Positions 8,936-17,533 of a stretch of DNA of 64,000 nt are shown here, piece after piece (within the stretch, counting starts at the first letter, position 1; each line of letters begins with the position of its first letter). Position numbers and translations under genes: made by a program. The stretch is from a virus: IMG/VR virus record IMGVR_UViG_3300037261_000044, positions 1 to 64,000 of that record, one strand, 5' to 3'. Below the pieces are notes generated by a model that was not told the origin of the DNA, made no database searches, and saw only the letters and a program-made list of their open reading frames with translations.

Positions 8936-9898
8936 ATGGTCGGTAACACGAACTACGATGTCATCAACACGGTCACGCTTCAGAAGTACGCCGAGCACAC
9001 GCTCCGCGATAACATCTTCGACAGTTCGGCCTTCCTCCGGCTCATCAAGGAGCGGCGCAACGTCCAGTTGGACGGTGGTTCCAAGATTGTTGAGCCAATC
9101 ATGTTCGGTCGGAACGGCACCGCCGGTTCCTACGCCGGGTACGACGGCCTGAGCAACGCCCCGCAGGGCGGTGTCAGCCAAGCCGAGTTTGCATGGAAGC
9201 AGAACTACGCCAGTGTCATCATCTCGGGCCTTGAGGACGAGGTGCAAAACACGGGCGAGGCTGCGGTCATCAAGCTGCTCGACGCCAAGATGGCGCAGGC
9301 AGAAGAGTCGCTGATTCGCGTCATGAACCAGCAACTCTACGCGGACGGCACCGGCAACGCCGGGAAGGACATCACCGGCCTCGCGCTGGCGGTCTCCGCT
9401 GCCGGGACGTACGGCAACATCAACCGGACGACTGAGACGTACTGGGCTTCGCAGTCCAGCGCTGCGGGCGGCGCGCTCGCGGTCGAAGGTTCCTCGGTCT
9501 CCATGCAGCGCACCTTCGACAACTGCTCGAAGGGTGGTGGCAAGATGGCCCCCGACCTCGCCATCACGACCCGTGCGGTCTACGAGGCGTACGAGCAGTT
9601 CTTCACCCCCGACCGCCGCTACAGCGACGACCGGCTCGCGAGCTACGGCTTCATCAGCCTGAAGTTCAAGGGTGCCTGCGACGTGACGTGGGAAGAGGAC
9701 TGCACCACGCAGACGCTCTTCTTCCTCAACACGAAGACGTTCAAGTTCATCTCGCACCCGGCGAGGAACTTCAAGGTCAACGGGCCGTTCTACCCGTCGA
9801 ACGAGGACAGCAAAATCTGGCACATCCTCTGGGCCGGTGCGCTGACCTGCAACGAGCCGCGACGTAACGGCATCATGACGGGCATCACCAACGCCTAA
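8936..9898 (+). CDS. Major capsid protein
   Basis: 320 aa. ATG at 8936 follows GGGAGA at 8921-8926. The sequence matches a common tailed-phage coat family: a short N-arm, the pattern GGSKIVEPIMFGRNG then AGYDGLSNAPQ, a WKQNYASVIISGLEDEVQN strand, a long helix ending EESLIRVMNQQLYADGTGN, and a C-terminal domain ending GALTCNEPRRNGIMTGI. The fold is expected to be HK97-like. It builds the icosahedral shell; the strong upstream promoter and the following hairpin fit a highly expressed, separately terminated gene. No large N-terminal delta domain is present, consistent with a separate scaffold upstream. Confidence 0.9.
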   Translation: MVGNTNYDVINTVTLQKYAEHTLRDNIFDSSAFLRLIKERRNVQLDGGSKIVEPIMFGRNGTAGSYAGYDGLSNAPQGGVSQAEFAWKQNYASVIISGLEDEVQNTGEAAVIKLLDAKMAQAEESLIRVMNQQLYADGTGNAGKDITGLALAVSAAGTYGNINRTTETYWASQSSAAGGALAVEGSSVSMQRTFDNCSKGGGKMAPDLAITTRAVYEAYEQFFTPDRRYSDDRLASYGFISLKFKGACDVTWEEDCTTQTLFFLNTKTFKFISHPARNFKVNGPFYPSNEDSKIWHILWAGALTCNEPRRNGIMTGITNA

Positions 9899-9919
9899 GC
9901 GTTGAAGTAGGAGCTACGG

Positions 9920-9941
9920 GGTGGGGGCGGAAACCCCCACC
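9920..9941 (+). terminator. GC hairpin after capsid gene
   Basis: GGTGGGGG and CCCCCACC form an 8 bp stem with a 6 nt loop. Only a pyrimidine-rich tail follows, so partial termination or 3'-end protection of capsid mRNA is more likely than full termination. Confidence 0.55.
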
Positions 9942-9953
9942 TCTCTCAAGCAA

Positions 9954-9995
9954 CCGATGTGGGCGTAACACCCATTCAAGGAAAGGCACACGACA
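9954..9995 (+). repeat. Structured leader repeat, copy A
   Basis: A leader directly before the 9996 gene that is shared with copy B at 10569-10608. It begins CCGATGTGG and ends ATTCAAGGAAAGG, with a small TGGG/CCCA hairpin (9960-9974) between. The AAGGAAAGG end serves as the ribosome site. Confidence 0.6.
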
Positions 9996-10514
9996 ATGAC
10001 TATCGGCGCAAAGGTTTCCAGCACGGCTCGTTTCGCGGACTTGATTCGCGGTGACGGCGTTTCAGAACCCGGCTTTCAGGCCGGTGGCCCGCAGAACAAG
10101 AAGATGTACTGTGCCCTCTGGGACGACTCGGTGGACGGTCACCTGCCCATTCAGGTCTCCAACGGTGGCATGGGTCTCGGCGTCTTCCTGCCGAAGAACT
10201 TCCACGTGACGAACTCGTTCCATCACGTCCTCGTTGTGCCGGTTGGCCCGACCAACATGGGCATCTCGTCTGAGGCCGACTTCGACCTCTCGGCGTCGGC
10301 AGCCATCTCGGGCGCGCCGTGGAGCACGACGGGCGTCAAGCACGGGTCAGCCGTTGACCAAGACGTGGCGCAGGTCGCAGTGACCACGCAGATTACCACG
10401 ACCGTGGCGCGTGAAATCCAGCTTGTCGCGACGGTCGCCGTCTCGTCAGCCGGTCGCGTCGCCATCTGGGTCGAGGGCTTCTTCACCGTCGTCGCCACGC
10501 AGGGCGCGAGCTAA
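9996..10514 (+). CDS. Probable head decoration or minor structural protein
   Basis: 172 aa, ATG at 9996 with AAGGAAAGG upstream. A beta-rich protein with many Val/Thr/Ser alternations (for example QVAVTTQITTTVAREIQLVA), no signal peptide and no enzyme motif. It directly follows the capsid gene, has a duplicated leader and ends in a hairpin. That is the usual place of decoration or head-completion proteins. The family is not recognised. Confidence 0.55.
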   Translation: MTIGAKVSSTARFADLIRGDGVSEPGFQAGGPQNKKMYCALWDDSVDGHLPIQVSNGGMGLGVFLPKNFHVTNSFHHVLVVPVGPTNMGISSEADFDLSASAAISGAPWSTTGVKHGSAVDQDVAQVAVTTQITTTVAREIQLVATVAVSSAGRVAIWVEGFFTVVATQGAS

Positions 10515-10534
10515 CCAAAGACACAAGCGCGCTG

Positions 10535-10554
10535 GGCGGCGGGTCACCGCCGCC
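10535..10554 (+). terminator. GC hairpin between structural genes
   Basis: GGCGGCGG (10535-10542), tetraloop GTCA, CCGCCGCC (10547-10554): a perfect 8 bp GC stem with no U-run. Likely mRNA stabiliser or attenuator. Confidence 0.5.
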
Positions 10555-10568
10555 TATCGCTGGTGCAT

Positions 10569-10608
10569 CCGATGTGGCTGCACAGCCATTCAAGGAAAGG
10601 TTCCTGAC
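10569..10608 (+). repeat. Structured leader repeat, copy B
   Basis: Second copy of the leader at 9954-9995. The outer bases and ATTCAAGGAAAGG are conserved, while the hairpin is TGGCT/AGCCA (10575-10588). One stem pair differs from copy A by a compensating G-C to C-G change, so the structure is kept although the bases changed. Confidence 0.6.
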
Positions 10609-11277
10609 ATGACCATCAAGACTCGCAACATCGCAAACAACGCCATCACAGCGGCGAAGCTGACCTCCACGCTCGCCACCGGCTTCATCGAGTTGCCCCT
10701 GCACAACTGGCGTGCTGTTCAGACCAACGACATGGACGTAGTGGCCGTCACCACCTTCGGTTCGGGTGGTGTGCTCGGTCGAGACGCGACGCCTGTGTTG
10801 GAGCGCGTGAGCACGTCAACTGACAAGGCTGAGCGAATCAAGTCGGCGTCTTCGGGTGCGATTGAAATCGCGCAGCCCGTGCGACTCCCTGACGACTACG
10901 ACCAGACTGTGGGCATGGTGTTCCACATCAGGACTTCCATCGGTTCTGGTGGTGGTGCCACCACAGACTTCGCAGCGGTGTTCACCGTTGGGTTCTGGCT
11001 CCAAGGCGCTGTCGGGGCGTACGTCCTCAGCGTTGACGGCGGCGGGGCCACGCAGTCGTATGCCACGGCCTTCGCAGCGGCCAACCCGGTCATTGCACAG
11101 GCCAGCGGCGCAGGTGCCATCGTTGAGTTGACTGCCGCCATCGCGGCTCCGTCCACGGCAGCGCAGAAGTTGGCTTCTGTTCCCGGTGCGGTTGTCAACG
11201 CGACAATCACTCCCGGTACCCACACGACGGACACCCAGAACATCTACGCGACGTGGATAACGTACGCCCGCAAGTAG
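10609..11277 (+). CDS. Probable structural protein of unknown family
   Basis: 222 aa. ATG at 10609 follows the duplicated AAGGAAAGG leader; in-frame codons upstream lie in the preceding gene and hairpin. The N-terminus has the TRNIANNAITAAKL pattern often seen in fibre or decoration subunits, followed by a beta-rich domain with an aromatic core (VGFWLQGAVGAYVLSV) and Ala/Thr-rich segments. Gene order suggests a surface or head protein expressed with the capsid. No family recognised. Confidence 0.55.
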   Translation: MTIKTRNIANNAITAAKLTSTLATGFIELPLHNWRAVQTNDMDVVAVTTFGSGGVLGRDATPVLERVSTSTDKAERIKSASSGAIEIAQPVRLPDDYDQTVGMVFHIRTSIGSGGGATTDFAAVFTVGFWLQGAVGAYVLSVDGGGATQSYATAFAAANPVIAQASGAGAIVELTAAIAAPSTAAQKLASVPGAVVNATITPGTHTTDTQNIYATWITYARK

Positions 11278-11286
11278 GAACTGATG

Positions 11287-11306
11287 GGGCCGGGGAGACC
11301 CGGCCC
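11287..11306 (+). terminator. GC hairpin with GNRA loop
   Basis: GGGCCGGG (11287-11294), GAGA tetraloop, CCCGGCCC (11299-11306), then TTT. An 8 bp stem, the fourth such hairpin in the capsid region. Weak terminator or mRNA stabiliser. Confidence 0.6.
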
Positions 11307-11329
11307 TTTCCAAACTCAGGAGTACCACC

Positions 11330-11503
11330 ATGGCGACATACCACGACAACGAAAACCTTCGCAAGACCACTGCTCTGATTACGGATGGCCCGGAGACTGC
11401 GGCTCAGGCGACTCAGCGCACTGCGGTCGTAGCGGCCATCAAGTCGTCCTACGCCGTCTCCCCCTCGAACATTGGCACCAACCAGCCCACACCGAAGCCC
11501 TAG
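11330..11503 (+). CDS. Small structural-region protein, 57 aa
   Basis: ATG at 11330 with AGGAG upstream; stop TAG at 11501-11503. The peptide is Thr/Ala-rich with a central helix (ETAAQATQRTAVVAAIKSS) and a Pro-rich end. It lies between a hairpin and the next small gene, 15 nt apart. Function unknown. Confidence 0.55.
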   Translation: MATYHDNENLRKTTALITDGPETAAQATQRTAVVAAIKSSYAVSPSNIGTNQPTPKP

Positions 11504-11518
11504 TAGGAGCATACAGTC

Positions 11519-11743
11519 ATGGGTGGTGCAGGTCTTCCCAGTGGCCCCGCAGAACCAAACGACGACAGTCAGAACACGGTCAACGATGTCATCACTGACG
11601 CGCCCGGTGTAGCGGATGTTCCGCAGGCACCGCCGGTCACCCTTGACGCCGCGACCGTAGCCACCGCCAAGAAGCTGTGGGAGTCCAAGGACGGCGCGGT
11701 GCCGCCGGATGCCAGTACATCCACGCCTACACCGCAGATTTAG
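11519..11743 (+). CDS. Small acidic protein of unknown function
   Basis: 74 aa; ATG at 11519 with TAGGAG upstream. Disordered, Pro/Asp-rich ends flank one predicted helix (DAATVATAKKLWESKDG). No family recognised. It probably belongs to the structural operon. Confidence 0.5.
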   Translation: MGGAGLPSGPAEPNDDSQNTVNDVITDAPGVADVPQAPPVTLDAATVATAKKLWESKDGAVPPDASTSTPTPQI

Positions 11744-11784
11744 GGCGCTGGTCTTCAGTGCCTCAGAAATGGTAGAATAAGAGT

Positions 11785-12171
11785 ATGGCAACGCACAATT
11801 ATCGCTGCTCGTCCTGCAACCTAACCGAGGAAAAGACCTGCCTGATTGCTGAAGCAGAGGCGCAGGTCTGCCGGAAGTGTGGTGGCCCGGTCGAGCAATT
11901 GTTTTGTCCACCGACCCAGATTATCTCCTGCCCGCAGGCGTTCAAGCAGACGTTCGGCGAGCAGTTCGGAACCTCATCGCGCAAGGACTGGGAAGCAGCC
12001 AATCCTCACGCGACGCAGGACATCAGTCCTTCACGGTTCAGGACGCGGCGTCAGAAGGATGAAGCGCGCTGGGCGAGGGCCAACAAAGACGCAGCCGAAG
12101 CGGAACACGCTCTCCGAGCGAATGCCACGCTGACAGCCTCACCGAAGAAGAAGAAAAGGAGCGCCGCCTAA
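11785..12171 (+). CDS. Zinc-ribbon protein (FmdB-like N-terminus)
   Basis: 128 aa. N-terminal Cys pairs (YRCSSC and CRKCGG, about residues 7-33) form a zinc ribbon, then a charged helical region and a Lys-rich tail. There is no ribosome site, but TAGAAT ends 6 nt before the ATG, so the transcript may be leaderless. The stop overlaps the next start (TAATG). A nucleic-acid or virion-assembly role is possible; nothing decides it. Confidence 0.6.
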   Translation: MATHNYRCSSCNLTEEKTCLIAEAEAQVCRKCGGPVEQLFCPPTQIISCPQAFKQTFGEQFGTSSRKDWEAANPHATQDISPSRFRTRRQKDEARWARANKDAAEAEHALRANATLTASPKKKKRSAA

Positions 12172-12815
12172 TGACCGCCAAGAAGACCACTACCAAAACA
12201 GCCCGCCCCGGCAATGCCGCCGCGCGTGCCGCACGCCCAGTTGCCGCGCCAGTGCCAGAGCCAACGATGGCCGACATCATGGCGCAGATGCGCGCCCTCA
12301 CCGACCGCGTTGCCGCTGGCGAGACTGAGAACGAGCGCCTGAAGGCAGCCCTCAAGGAGGCGCAAGAGACCGGTGCATTCACGGACGAGTTCGGCCAGAA
12401 GGTCGTCATCCTTGACCGCAACATGGAAGGCGTCAACGCCGGGATGCACGACAAGCCGGGTACCATTCCCGAAATCCTCGACGTGATGGAGAAGCAGGCG
12501 AAGATGCGCCGGGAGAAGTTCGACCGGCCCCGCACAGAGGCCATTCTCCGTGGCGAGGAAGTCCAAGACCTCAGCGAGTACATCTGCGACCGCTGTGGCC
12601 GCTCTGAAGAGCGGTGGGCAGCCCACCCTGAACTCTTCGACGCTCACGTAGAGCACCACATCACTGGCAAGGCGCAAGCCTACCGTGGTGCGAAGAAGGT
12701 GCGCCGAGTGGACGCCGAAGACGACGAAGATGCGGAGCGCGCTGTGCTGGCGCGCCTGCAAGAGAAGTACGGAATCGTCCGCGAGACCGACAGTGGCCTC
12801 GCCATCGCGAGGTAG
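12171..12815 (+). CDS. Coiled-coil protein with zinc finger
   Basis: 214 aa, start overlapping the previous stop. A Lys/Ala/Pro-rich N-tail is followed by a coiled coil (about residues 32-66) and a mixed core. A C2H2-like finger (CDRCGRSEERWAAH then HVEHH, about residues 138-163) precedes a charged C-terminal helix. Function unknown; it sits in the structural operon and is translationally coupled to another zinc protein. Confidence 0.55.
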   Translation: MTAKKTTTKTARPGNAAARAARPVAAPVPEPTMADIMAQMRALTDRVAAGETENERLKAALKEAQETGAFTDEFGQKVVILDRNMEGVNAGMHDKPGTIPEILDVMEKQAKMRREKFDRPRTEAILRGEEVQDLSEYICDRCGRSEERWAAHPELFDAHVEHHITGKAQAYRGAKKVRRVDAEDDEDAERAVLARLQEKYGIVRETDSGLAIAR

Positions 12816-12817
12816 TC

Positions 12818-13264
12818 ATGCTTCGTAATCTCGCCATCTGCAAGACGGCAGCCAACCCTAACGGGACTGTCGTCATTGCCATCAACACGTTCCTCAGTGG
12901 CTCCATTGAAATCCCTGCCGGGTACGCCTGTGCCGGGGTGCAGTTCCCTGCTACGTGGGACGTGGCTGACCTCGGGTTCCAAGTATCCACCGATGGCGGG
13001 ACGACATTCCTCGACATTCTCGACCCGAACAGGGTCGTCAGCACCACGCAGTTGGTAGTGACACCAAACTTCATGCGCATCAGCGGTATCCCCACGGCTG
13101 CCGTCTCATTCGGCCTGACGCCTGTCCCGTTCCATGAGATTGGCCTCGGCATGCAGATGAAGTTCAAGGCACTGACGCCTGCTGACGACACACACTTTGA
13201 CAGCGGTGGTGGTGGTGTCGCCGCAGCGCGTACGCTGACCATCTGGATTGGCAGGCCGAACTAA
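12818..13264 (+). CDS. Beta-sandwich structural protein, short paralogue
   Basis: 148 aa. Shares with the next gene the MLR start, a G/A.VQ.P..W..AD.G.Q.S.DGG pattern, the LDPNRV block with TQL and PNF.R..GIP, and a C-terminal HE.G.G...F..L ... IW.GR pattern. Likely a virion surface or fibre subunit. Its stop overlaps the start of the paralogue at 13264. Confidence 0.6.
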   Translation: MLRNLAICKTAANPNGTVVIAINTFLSGSIEIPAGYACAGVQFPATWDVADLGFQVSTDGGTTFLDILDPNRVVSTTQLVVTPNFMRISGIPTAAVSFGLTPVPFHEIGLGMQMKFKALTPADDTHFDSGGGGVAAARTLTIWIGRPN

Positions 13265-14136
13265 TGCTGCGCGCACTGCACAAGCAAGGGACAGTTACGA
13301 TACCGGGCGGCACTGCTGTCAGCAATGCCCTCTACATCCCAGTGGCCCACGCTATCGCTGCGGTGCAAACGCCGTTCAAGTGGACAGCGGCAGACATCGG
13401 TCTTCAGATTTCGCGGGACGGCGGTATCGTCAACTTCATGGACGTTCTCGACCCGAACCGTGTCAGTTCAGCAACGCAGTTGGCCGCTGCCCCCAACTTC
13501 GCCCGCGTGAATGGAATCCCGGTCGGCGTTGCTTTCGAGCAGGTGTGGTCGAATGATGTCGGCGGCGCTGGCTATGCAGACCTTACGACAGCAGCAGGAA
13601 ACGTAGCTACCGCTGACGTGCCGTTCTTTCCTGACACATCTGCCTTCACAGACGCCGACGAGTTCATTGTCGGAATGGCAGCGAAGTTCGGGCACATCAC
13701 TGTCGTCCTGTCTACAGCCCTTACCGGCGCAGGTGTGACACTCGACGTGAGTTTCAGTACGGGTGCCAACACGTGGACATCCCTGACGGCAGCGAACAAC
13801 CTCCTAGACGGAACTAATGCCTTGACACAGAGCGGGGACATCAGTTGGACTGACCCCGGTGCGACGTGGATAGCGGGTCTCGTCAACGCCGTGAGCAAGT
13901 TCTACATTCGCATCAAGCTGAAGGCCAACCCGACAGGTGTCCCGGTTGGCTCACAGGTCTTGAACGGAACATCCGCCGCCTTCGGTCTGACCTCCCTGCC
14001 CCAGCACGAAGTGGGGATAGGGACGTTCGTGCAATTCACCAGCCTCAACGTAGTCAGCGACGCCGCTGTTAACCAAGGCGCGGCAAGTCCGGCAGACGAC
14101 CGGGTGCTAGGCATCTGGGTAGGAAGGGTCGATTAA
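13264..14136 (+). CDS. Beta-sandwich structural protein, long paralogue with insert
   Basis: 290 aa. The first about 90 and last about 55 residues align with the preceding 148-aa protein (LDPNRVSSATQL; LPQHEVGIGTFVQF). Between them lies an extra domain of about 140 residues, beta-rich and Trp/Thr-containing (TWTSLTAANN, SKFYIRIKLKA), that looks like a jelly-roll carbohydrate-binding or adhesin module. The pair looks like a tandem duplication followed by domain insertion. It may contribute to head fibres or adhesion. Confidence 0.6.
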   Translation: MLRALHKQGTVTIPGGTAVSNALYIPVAHAIAAVQTPFKWTAADIGLQISRDGGIVNFMDVLDPNRVSSATQLAAAPNFARVNGIPVGVAFEQVWSNDVGGAGYADLTTAAGNVATADVPFFPDTSAFTDADEFIVGMAAKFGHITVVLSTALTGAGVTLDVSFSTGANTWTSLTAANNLLDGTNALTQSGDISWTDPGATWIAGLVNAVSKFYIRIKLKANPTGVPVGSQVLNGTSAAFGLTSLPQHEVGIGTFVQFTSLNVVSDAAVNQGAASPADDRVLGIWVGRVD

Positions 14137-14138
14137 CC

Positions 14139-14471
14139 ATGTACGCCATTGAAGACCTCCGCATCAACGAGCCAGACCCCGACGCCGAACCCGGCACGCA
14201 GTCGGCCAAGAAGACCATCTGTGTCACGCTGCGGTGCGATGGGTACGAGTCCGGCCTCATCAACAAGAGCTACGGCGACACTCTCGCGCCATCCGGCAGG
14301 AGTGAGGTGGGCAGCAACTACATCTACCTGACCATTCCGTTCTCCGACGACCCACGCACCGTCGCCGCGCGCATCAAGGCGAAGATTGCGGAGATGAAGG
14401 TTGACCATCAGGCTGAGACCGTCCTGCTGGGTCGAGTACGAGAACTTGGCGCATCGGCGCTGAACGCCTAG
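14139..14471 (+). CDS. Unknown protein, 110 aa
   Basis: ATG at 14139, 2 nt after the previous stop. Acidic N-terminus, a central beta segment (NYIYLTIPFSDD) and a C-terminal helix pair. No family recognised; structural-operon context. Confidence 0.55.
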   Translation: MYAIEDLRINEPDPDAEPGTQSAKKTICVTLRCDGYESGLINKSYGDTLAPSGRSEVGSNYIYLTIPFSDDPRTVAARIKAKIAEMKVDHQAETVLLGRVRELGASALNA

Positions 14472-14491
14472 AGCGTACCCGAGGGAGAGCG

Positions 14492-14977
14492 ATGCCTGAA
14501 AAGGTTCAAGCCCCGCAGCCGGACGACGAAGACGCGGAACACCCCAGTTACCCTGACCGCGTTACCCTGCGCGACCTGTACGACATCACCAAGGGCGTTC
14601 GCGAGGACTTTGCCTCCGCTGCACGGGCGGCGCGGGAAGAGCGGGAAGACCTCATGCGGACTATCGACTGGCGTTTCGACGCACAAGGTTCGCGCCTCGA
14701 CACGCTGGTGAACACAACCAACCATCGTCTGGACGACTTCACCAATCAGATGGAATCCAACCGGTTGGAGGCAGCCATTGCTGTCGGGAAGATAACTCCC
14801 ACGGCAATCGGGGCCATCTCAGCCAAGGATGTAGCAGGCATCCTCGTAGGCCAACTCACCCGCTCTCGGTTGGTGTGGTTCGGCCTTGTAGCATACCTCT
14901 TCATCGGACTGCCGGTCGTGGTCAATAACTGGGCCATCATCCTGCAACACCTGAACAATCTGCCATTTCACTATTAA
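14492..14977 (+). CDS. Coiled-coil protein with C-terminal membrane anchor
   Basis: 161 aa; ATG at 14492 after GAGGGAGAG. Acidic N-terminus, a long charged helix (about residues 25-95) and a hydrophobic segment LVWFGLVAYLFIGLPVVVNN near the C-terminus. Tail-anchored topology is predicted. It could be a second lysis protein or a DNA-ejection membrane factor; it lies far from the endolysin, so lysis is not favoured. Confidence 0.55.
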   Translation: MPEKVQAPQPDDEDAEHPSYPDRVTLRDLYDITKGVREDFASAARAAREEREDLMRTIDWRFDAQGSRLDTLVNTTNHRLDDFTNQMESNRLEAAIAVGKITPTAIGAISAKDVAGILVGQLTRSRLVWFGLVAYLFIGLPVVVNNWAIILQHLNNLPFHY

Positions 14978-14988
14978 GGGGGTGAACC

Positions 14989-17511
14989 ATGGCGTTCATT
15001 CCCAACGAAGGTGACGCCCCTCTCGACGGAGAACAGGCTGAACTCGACAGCGTTGACCTGACCATCATCCTCGATGGGTTTCGCTTGCGCGGCGTGAAGA
15101 ACGGCTGCGGCGTCACCGCTGGCCCCGGCGCTCTCCAAGTCACTGTCGCCCCCGGCACACTCACCTACGATACAGGTGCAGACATTGCCACTGGTGGCGG
15201 TGTGCTTGCCATTGCTGCCGCAGGCCCGCACACGCGATTCGACCTCGTGGTGGTGAACAGTGCAGGCGCGGTCTCCGTCATCAGCGGGGCGGCGAACTGG
15301 TCAACCATCTACGGGCCAACTTTCCCGACGTACTCTAACGTCATCGTGCTGGCCGCTGTGTGCGTGCTCTCTACGACCACGACCCTCGCCGCCGCAGACA
15401 TCATCGACAAGCGCGTGATGGTGAATCTGTACGGCGGCACGTACACGGATGCCAAGGCAGTTGCCGCTGTCGCAGCATTGCTCACGGACACTGCCACCAT
15501 CGACCTTGACTTCGAAGGTGGGGTCTTCCTTGCCGACGTGATACCCGGTGGTGTAGACCATAACAGTCTCGCGAATCTGGCAGTGGGTAATGTCCACACC
15601 CAGTACATCACCAAGGCTACACTCGTCTCCACAGGCGACCTGCTGTACGCCTCCGGCGCGGCGACTCCCGCTAACCTTTCTGTGGTTGTCCCAGCGGCTA
15701 ACGTGCGCAATGTCCTCGGGCTGGACAATGGCGACACGGTTCCTGCATGGAAGACAGCACTCGACTCCACAGCACCTAGCACCAGTGCTGTAGGGGACGC
15801 CGCCGCCGCCGGGACGAGTCTAATCATGGCCCACCGCGACCACACTCATGGCCGCGAATCGTTTGCTTCCCCGACGATAGCGCTGGGCACAGCCGCCGCT
15901 ACAGGCGCGGCTACGACCCACATCAGGTCGGACGCGACAATCATCGCCTTCGACGTGACCGTGCCGACCACCTCAGCCATGGGTGACGCCGCAGCGACCG
16001 GAGTTATCAACTTCGCGGCGCGTCGCGACCACAAGCACGCGCGAGAGTCCTTCGCCACCAACGCTATCCTGTTGGGCACCGCTGCCAGCGCCGGAGCCGC
16101 GACCACCCCGTTCCGTAGCAACGACACTATCGCGGCGTTCGATGGCTCCGTGCCAACCACCATCCACGCATCGGACGCGGCAGCCACAGGCAGCATCGCC
16201 TTCGCGGCGCGACGCGACCACGTGCACGGCGCTCCGGCGACCTACCCGGCGACGGCGCACACCCTTATCGGCACGACGCACAGCGACACGAATGCGGCTG
16301 GCGGTATTCCAGTGCGTGGCGACGTGCTCATTGGCAACAGCACCCCCGCATGGGACAGGCTTGGTCTCGGTGCAAACGGCTCCGTCTTCTGGACGAATGG
16401 CACTGACCCGAGTTGGACAATCAGTCCGCTCATCGGTGGCTACGTCGCTGTGGGCGTCGTGGCGGCTCCCCTCAACACGACAGCCGGTGACTTTACAGCG
16501 CAGCGATTGGTGCTCGGTGTTGATACCTTTCTCTCGACGCTTCCAATTCTGCTGTACGCGACATCAACGCACACGGCTTCGACGGGTAGCGCTGCGACAC
16601 TGGTTATCAATGACAACTTCAACCCGGCAGCCAGCAACATTTCGGCACAGGTCTTTCAGTTCACCGGAACAATAACTCCGACCATTAACATGTTGACCTC
16701 TAGGAGTTACCAAGGGTTCGTTGGGAACCTCGTTTCAAGCGGGACGTTCAACATCCCCAACATGACTGGTTTCAACATGTCCGTACTTCATCGTTCTTCC
16801 GGTACGATGGCGGGATTGGTTGGGATGTCCTTCATCGTGAAAGCCGGAGGTGGTGCCGGTGCAACCACAGAGATAGATGGTGTCAGTGTCTCTGTTGGCA
16901 CGGACGCAACGACAGGCGACACCAACACAACTCACCCACTGGTGCGCGGGATACACGCCTTTATCATCGGGAAGGACATTAACCTCGCGCACACCTTCAC
17001 GTCGGCAGTGGGGTTGCACATTGACCGTCCCAACTCGATGCGCCAGACCATCATCACCACCCTGCGGGGCGTCCAGATTGATGACCTTGGCATCACGACT
17101 ATCAGTGCTCTCACCGACCTCATCGCGCTCGACATCGCCTTTCAAACGGTGGGGTCAGGAGTTCTCGGCGGTATCCGTAATGCCAGCACGACCATCCTCA
17201 CGCCGTCCACGTCACAGACACTCATTGCCGCCACGGCCATCACGGCTAACGCGACAGTCATCCAGATTACCGCTGCCACGGCCATCACCCTGACGAGCGC
17301 GCCGACCGTCACCATTGGGTATGGGCAGGGCCAGAAAATCACCATCATCAATGTCGGCACGAACAACATCACGTTGCAAGACCACAACACGCTGGCGTCG
17401 TCGTCGCTCTCGCTCTCCGCGAACACGATTACGCTTGGCCCGAACGACAGCATCACCCTGCTCTACGTCGGCACACTCTGGGTGCAGATAGCACAGGTCA
17501 ACGTCCTGTAG
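14989..17511 (+). CDS. Tail fibre / receptor-binding protein
   Basis: 840 aa; ATG at 14989 with GGGGGTG upstream. The N-terminal domain (about residues 1-150) resembles phage fibre attachment modules with a variable Ala/Thr/Val beta pattern (VTVAPGTLTYDTG, IIDKRVMVN). Residues about 260-420 hold repeats of about 63 residues, each with a RDHTHG/RDHKHA/RDHVHG motif typical of trimeric tail fibres. The rest is a Thr/Ser/Ala-rich beta domain ending in a Thr/Ile-rich repeat-like stalk (SQTLIAATAITANATVIQIT). It probably carries host receptor specificity. Confidence 0.8.
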   Translation: MAFIPNEGDAPLDGEQAELDSVDLTIILDGFRLRGVKNGCGVTAGPGALQVTVAPGTLTYDTGADIATGGGVLAIAAAGPHTRFDLVVVNSAGAVSVISGAANWSTIYGPTFPTYSNVIVLAAVCVLSTTTTLAAADIIDKRVMVNLYGGTYTDAKAVAAVAALLTDTATIDLDFEGGVFLADVIPGGVDHNSLANLAVGNVHTQYITKATLVSTGDLLYASGAATPANLSVVVPAANVRNVLGLDNGDTVPAWKTALDSTAPSTSAVGDAAAAGTSLIMAHRDHTHGRESFASPTIALGTAAATGAATTHIRSDATIIAFDVTVPTTSAMGDAAATGVINFAARRDHKHARESFATNAILLGTAASAGAATTPFRSNDTIAAFDGSVPTTIHASDAAATGSIAFAARRDHVHGAPATYPATAHTLIGTTHSDTNAAGGIPVRGDVLIGNSTPAWDRLGLGANGSVFWTNGTDPSWTISPLIGGYVAVGVVAAPLNTTAGDFTAQRLVLGVDTFLSTLPILLYATSTHTASTGSAATLVINDNFNPAASNISAQVFQFTGTITPTINMLTSRSYQGFVGNLVSSGTFNIPNMTGFNMSVLHRSSGTMAGLVGMSFIVKAGGGAGATTEIDGVSVSVGTDATTGDTNTTHPLVRGIHAFIIGKDINLAHTFTSAVGLHIDRPNSMRQTIITTLRGVQIDDLGITTISALTDLIALDIAFQTVGSGVLGGIRNASTTILTPSTSQTLIAATAITANATVIQITAATAITLTSAPTVTIGYGQGQKITIINVGTNNITLQDHNTLASSSLSLSANTITLGPNDSITLLYVGTLWVQIAQVNVL
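15766..16240 (+). repeat. 189 bp tandem coding repeats in tail fibre
   Basis: Two full units of 63 codons (15766-15954 and 15955-16143) and a partial third from 16144. Each carries a PTT/PST.A.GDAAA.G opening and a RDHxH centre. Such repeats lengthen or shorten fibres by recombination. Confidence 0.7.
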
Positions 17512-17533
17512 GTGGTATACTAAGTAGGAAGCG

